From assembly GCA_018302185.1 (NCBI GenBank), contig JAGVZX010000070.1, positions 1-6,772 on the forward strand: a DNA stretch of 6,772 bases, read 5' to 3'. Positions 5,196 to 6,772 of the stretch are shown piece after piece. The notes beneath the pieces are model-generated. The model did no database searches. It was given only the letters and a program-made list of their open reading frames with translations, and was not told where the DNA came from. A program made the translations under genes and the position numbers. The stretch comes from Candidatus Woesearchaeota archaeon. GTDB taxonomy: Archaea > Nanobdellota > Nanobdellia > Woesearchaeales > UBA10200. Within the stretch, counting starts at the first letter, position 1. Each line of letters starts with the position of its first letter.

Positions 5196-6641
5196 ATGGA
5201 CTACATACCAAACACAGACGAAGACAGAAAAGAGATGCTGAAGAAGATAGGTATCCCTAATCATCTTAGCTTGTTTAATGACATCCAAGGGAGATTATTC
5301 CTGAAAAAACCATTGGATGTAAAGGGATTTGTTTCTGAACTAGAGCTAAGAAACCATGTCACAGAATTATCAAAGAAAAACAAAATAATTGCAGCTAATT
5401 TCTTAGGCGCAGGAGCTTATTATCATTATATTCCAAGCACTGTTGACCATACGATAAGAAGAAATGAGTTTTACACTGCATATACTCCTTATCAGCCAGA
5501 AGTCAGTCAGGGGATGCTGCAAGCAATCTATGAATTCCAGACAGTTGTTGCAAATCTGACAGGCATGGATGTTGCAAATGCAAGCATGTATGATGGTAGC
5601 ACTGCATTGGCAGAAGCTATGCTGATGTGTGTTGCTGCAAAATCTGAGGAGAAGGCTGCACAAAAACAGGCAGATAATAATAACACTGACGGAATTACTT
5701 CATTCACTCCAGAAGTCATAGTTAGCGCAGCTATTCATCCTGAATACAGGGAAGTTTTGCGCACTTACACAAATGCAAAAGGCATAACTTTGAAAGAGAT
5801 TGATTTTATTTCTTCAGAAAATGATCCTAGCAATCCAGAAGCAAAGAATCATTCTGGCACTACAAATATTGAGTTGTTAAAAAAAGCATTTACCCAAGAT
5901 ACAGTTGGAGTGATAATACAGAGCCCGAATTTCTTTGGGTGCATAGAGGATGTAAAACAGATTGCTGAACTTACACACCAGAACAATGCATTATTGGCAG
6001 TAAGCGTTGTTGAAATAACATCACTTGGATTATTAAAATCACCAGGGAGCTTAGGCGCAGACATTGTTGCTGGAGAAGGCCAAGGCTTTGGGATTCCAGT
6101 TAGCTTTGGCGGCCCATACTTAGGAATTTTGGCTTGCAAGGAAGCATTCATTCGTAGGATTCCAGGAAGAATCGTTGGCTTGACAACAGATAACCGAGGA
6201 CAAAGAGGTTTTGTCTTAACATTGCAAGCAAGGGAGCAGCACATCCGTCGAGAAAAAGCAACTTCAAACATCTGTACTAACCAGGCATTGTGCATGTTAG
6301 CAGCTTTAGTCAATATAGTAACTTTGGGAAAAACAGGTGTTCAGCAGCTTGGCGAGCTTAATCTTAACAAAGCAAATTATGCTTATCAGAAATTGAAAGA
6401 GCTTGATAATTTCTCTGGTGTCTTTAATTCTCCTGTGTATAACGAGTTTGTAATAAAATGCAGAGGAAATGCATCTGATGTTTTGGCAGAGCTGCTGAAG
6501 AACAACATCATTGGCGGCTTAGAACTAGGAAGATTCTATCCAAACAAGACAGAGTTAGAAAATTCATTGTTGATCTGCGTAACTGAAATGATGCCGAAAA
6601 GTGAGATAGACAGATTAGTCAAAGTGATGGAGGAGATGTAA
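5196..6641 (+). CDS. gcvPA: Glycine dehydrogenase (decarboxylating) subunit 1
   Basis: This is the N-terminal half of a split P-protein, which with GcvPB decarboxylates glycine onto H-protein. The PLP lysine is in GcvPB, so its absence here is expected. Signatures in order: YIPNTDEDRKEML (3-15); NFLGAGAYYHYIPSTVDH (68-85); EFYTAYTPYQPEVSQGMLQ (91-109); ANASMYDGSTALAEAML (128-143); AIHPEYREVLRTY (179-191); SPNFFGCIED (243-252); GEGQGFGIPVSFGGPYLG (293-310); GRIVGLTTDNRGQRGFVLTL (324-343); REQHIRREKATSNICTNQAL (346-365). At 481 aa it is about 30 residues longer than usual. The excess falls mainly in a polar Gln/Asn-rich loop (149-170) and a second loop near 205-224. The gene starts 15 bases after the TPR stop without a clear ribosome binding site, suggesting translational coupling. 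Its last 16 bases belong to the left arm of the terminal inverted repeat but read normally. Confidence 0.95.
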   Translation: MDYIPNTDEDRKEMLKKIGIPNHLSLFNDIQGRLFLKKPLDVKGFVSELELRNHVTELSKKNKIIAANFLGAGAYYHYIPSTVDHTIRRNEFYTAYTPYQPEVSQGMLQAIYEFQTVVANLTGMDVANASMYDGSTALAEAMLMCVAAKSEEKAAQKQADNNNTDGITSFTPEVIVSAAIHPEYREVLRTYTNAKGITLKEIDFISSENDPSNPEAKNHSGTTNIELLKKAFTQDTVGVIIQSPNFFGCIEDVKQIAELTHQNNALLAVSVVEITSLGLLKSPGSLGADIVAGEGQGFGIPVSFGGPYLGILACKEAFIRRIPGRIVGLTTDNRGQRGFVLTLQAREQHIRREKATSNICTNQALCMLAALVNIVTLGKTGVQQLGELNLNKANYAYQKLKELDNFSGVFNSPVYNEFVIKCRGNASDVLAELLKNNIIGGLELGRFYPNKTELENSLLICVTEMMPKSEIDRLVKVMEEM

Positions 6642-6687
6642 CATTTAATAATCTAATAAAAAATGAAACTCATCTTTGAAATATCAA
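6626..6687 (+). repeat. Left arm of a perfect 62-bp terminal inverted repeat
   Basis: This arm covers the last 16 bases of gcvPA, the intergenic gap and the first codons of gcvPB. It is an exact reverse complement of 6711-6772, with no mismatch over 62 bases, and is separated from it by a 23-base loop (6688-6710). It makes sense as genuine forward coding sequence, so it is probably the original copy. Confidence 0.95.
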
Positions 6688-6710
6688 AACCTGGAAGCGC
6701 AACAAGGATA
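6663..6710 (+). CDS. gcvPB: Glycine dehydrogenase (decarboxylating) subunit 2, N-terminal fragment only
   Basis: The reading frame from the ATG at 6663 gives MKLIFEISKPGSATRI. The LIFE-x-S-x-PG pattern matches the conserved N-terminus of GcvPB, which carries the PLP lysine and pairs with GcvPA. It lies 21 bases after the gcvPA stop, the expected order for split P-protein genes. About 16 codons are credible. From 6711 the sequence is a reversed copy of what came before, and the frame runs into TGA at 6726-6728. The gene is therefore cut by the fold-back and not naturally short. A GGAGGAG sequence exists at 6629-6635, but it is about 27 bases upstream, too far for a normal ribosome binding site. 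The identification rests on few residues plus strong context. Confidence 0.7.
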
Positions 6711-6772
6711 TTGATATTTCAAAGATGAGTTTCATTTTTTATTAGATTATTAAATGTTACATCTCCTCCATC
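6711..6772 (-). repeat. Right arm of the terminal inverted repeat, probable assembly or amplification chimera
   Basis: This is an exact reverse complement of 6626-6687 that runs to the last base of the window, so the true repeat may extend further. Read on the - strand it again shows the end of gcvPA (GATGGAGGAGATGTAA) and the start of gcvPB. Duplicating gene fragments head to head and cutting a core subunit is typical of fold-back chimeras and contig-end artefacts. Confidence 0.9.

Noticed and set aside
5849..6313. 154-aa ORF on the - strand opposite gcvPA, and the other - strand ORFs at 229-462, 1220-1501, 2147-2380, 4316-4621, 5403-5663 and 5528-5719
   Set aside because: They are antisense to confidently identified or well-supported genes, have unlikely compositions (Cys/Ser/His-rich) and no recognisable domains or ribosome binding sites. 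They are shadows of the + strand coding.
6663..6728. A 21-aa small protein
   Set aside because: Its last codons are encoded by the reversed copy, so the stop codon is a product of the fold-back.
6626..6772. Terminal palindrome as a transcription terminator, cruciform, origin or mobile-element end
   Set aside because: The arms are plain coding sequence from gcvPA and gcvPB, there are no element genes or target duplications, and a terminator would not need a 62-bp perfect stem cutting a core gene.

Overview
The window is an AT-rich stretch, read entirely on the + strand, that carries most of a glycine cleavage system (GCS). The control signals look archaeal. There are TATA-like boxes (TTTAAAAATA, TTTAAAAACA, ATATAAATA), GGTGA-type ribosome binding sites (GAGGTGG, AAGGTGA), one gene that appears to be leaderless, and T-rich intergenic stretches of the kind archaea use to terminate. 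Arginine is mostly AGA/AGG, ATA is common for isoleucine, and TGA acts as a stop. I infer an archaeon. A DPANN-type lineage is possible, but the sequence alone does not settle it.

Layout: (1) bases 1-1140, gcvT (aminomethyltransferase, T-protein), missing only a few N-terminal codons at the window edge. (2) 1141-1262, a T-rich probable terminator, then a TATA-like box and a ribosome binding site. (3) 1263-1793 and 1848-2477, two proteins of unknown function, each with its own promoter; they may be very diverged tandem paralogues. (4) 2555-3745, a divergent class V (alanine/serine-glyoxylate type) aminotransferase. (5) 3782-4183, gcvH (lipoyl carrier protein). (6) 4203-5180, a soluble TPR-repeat protein. 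(7) 5196-6641, gcvPA (glycine decarboxylase subunit 1). (8) from 6663, the first ~15 codons of gcvPB (subunit 2), after which the sequence folds back on itself.

How the genes fit together: P-protein (PA+PB) decarboxylates glycine onto the lipoyl arm of H-protein (Lys63 here). T-protein then transfers the C1 unit to tetrahydrofolate and releases ammonia. The aminotransferase could supply or drain glycine through glyoxylate or serine. L-protein (dihydrolipoyl dehydrogenase) and lipoylation enzymes are not in the window. The aminotransferase, gcvH, TPR gene, gcvPA and gcvPB are close together and probably form one transcript; gcvT looks like the end of a separate upstream unit.

The most striking structural signal is a perfect 62-bp inverted repeat with a 23-nt loop at the right edge (6626-6687 and 6711-6772). 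It copies the end of gcvPA and the start of gcvPB in reverse and destroys gcvPB. It is best read as a fold-back chimera at a contig end, not as biology. No tRNA, rRNA, CRISPR array or mobile element was seen.
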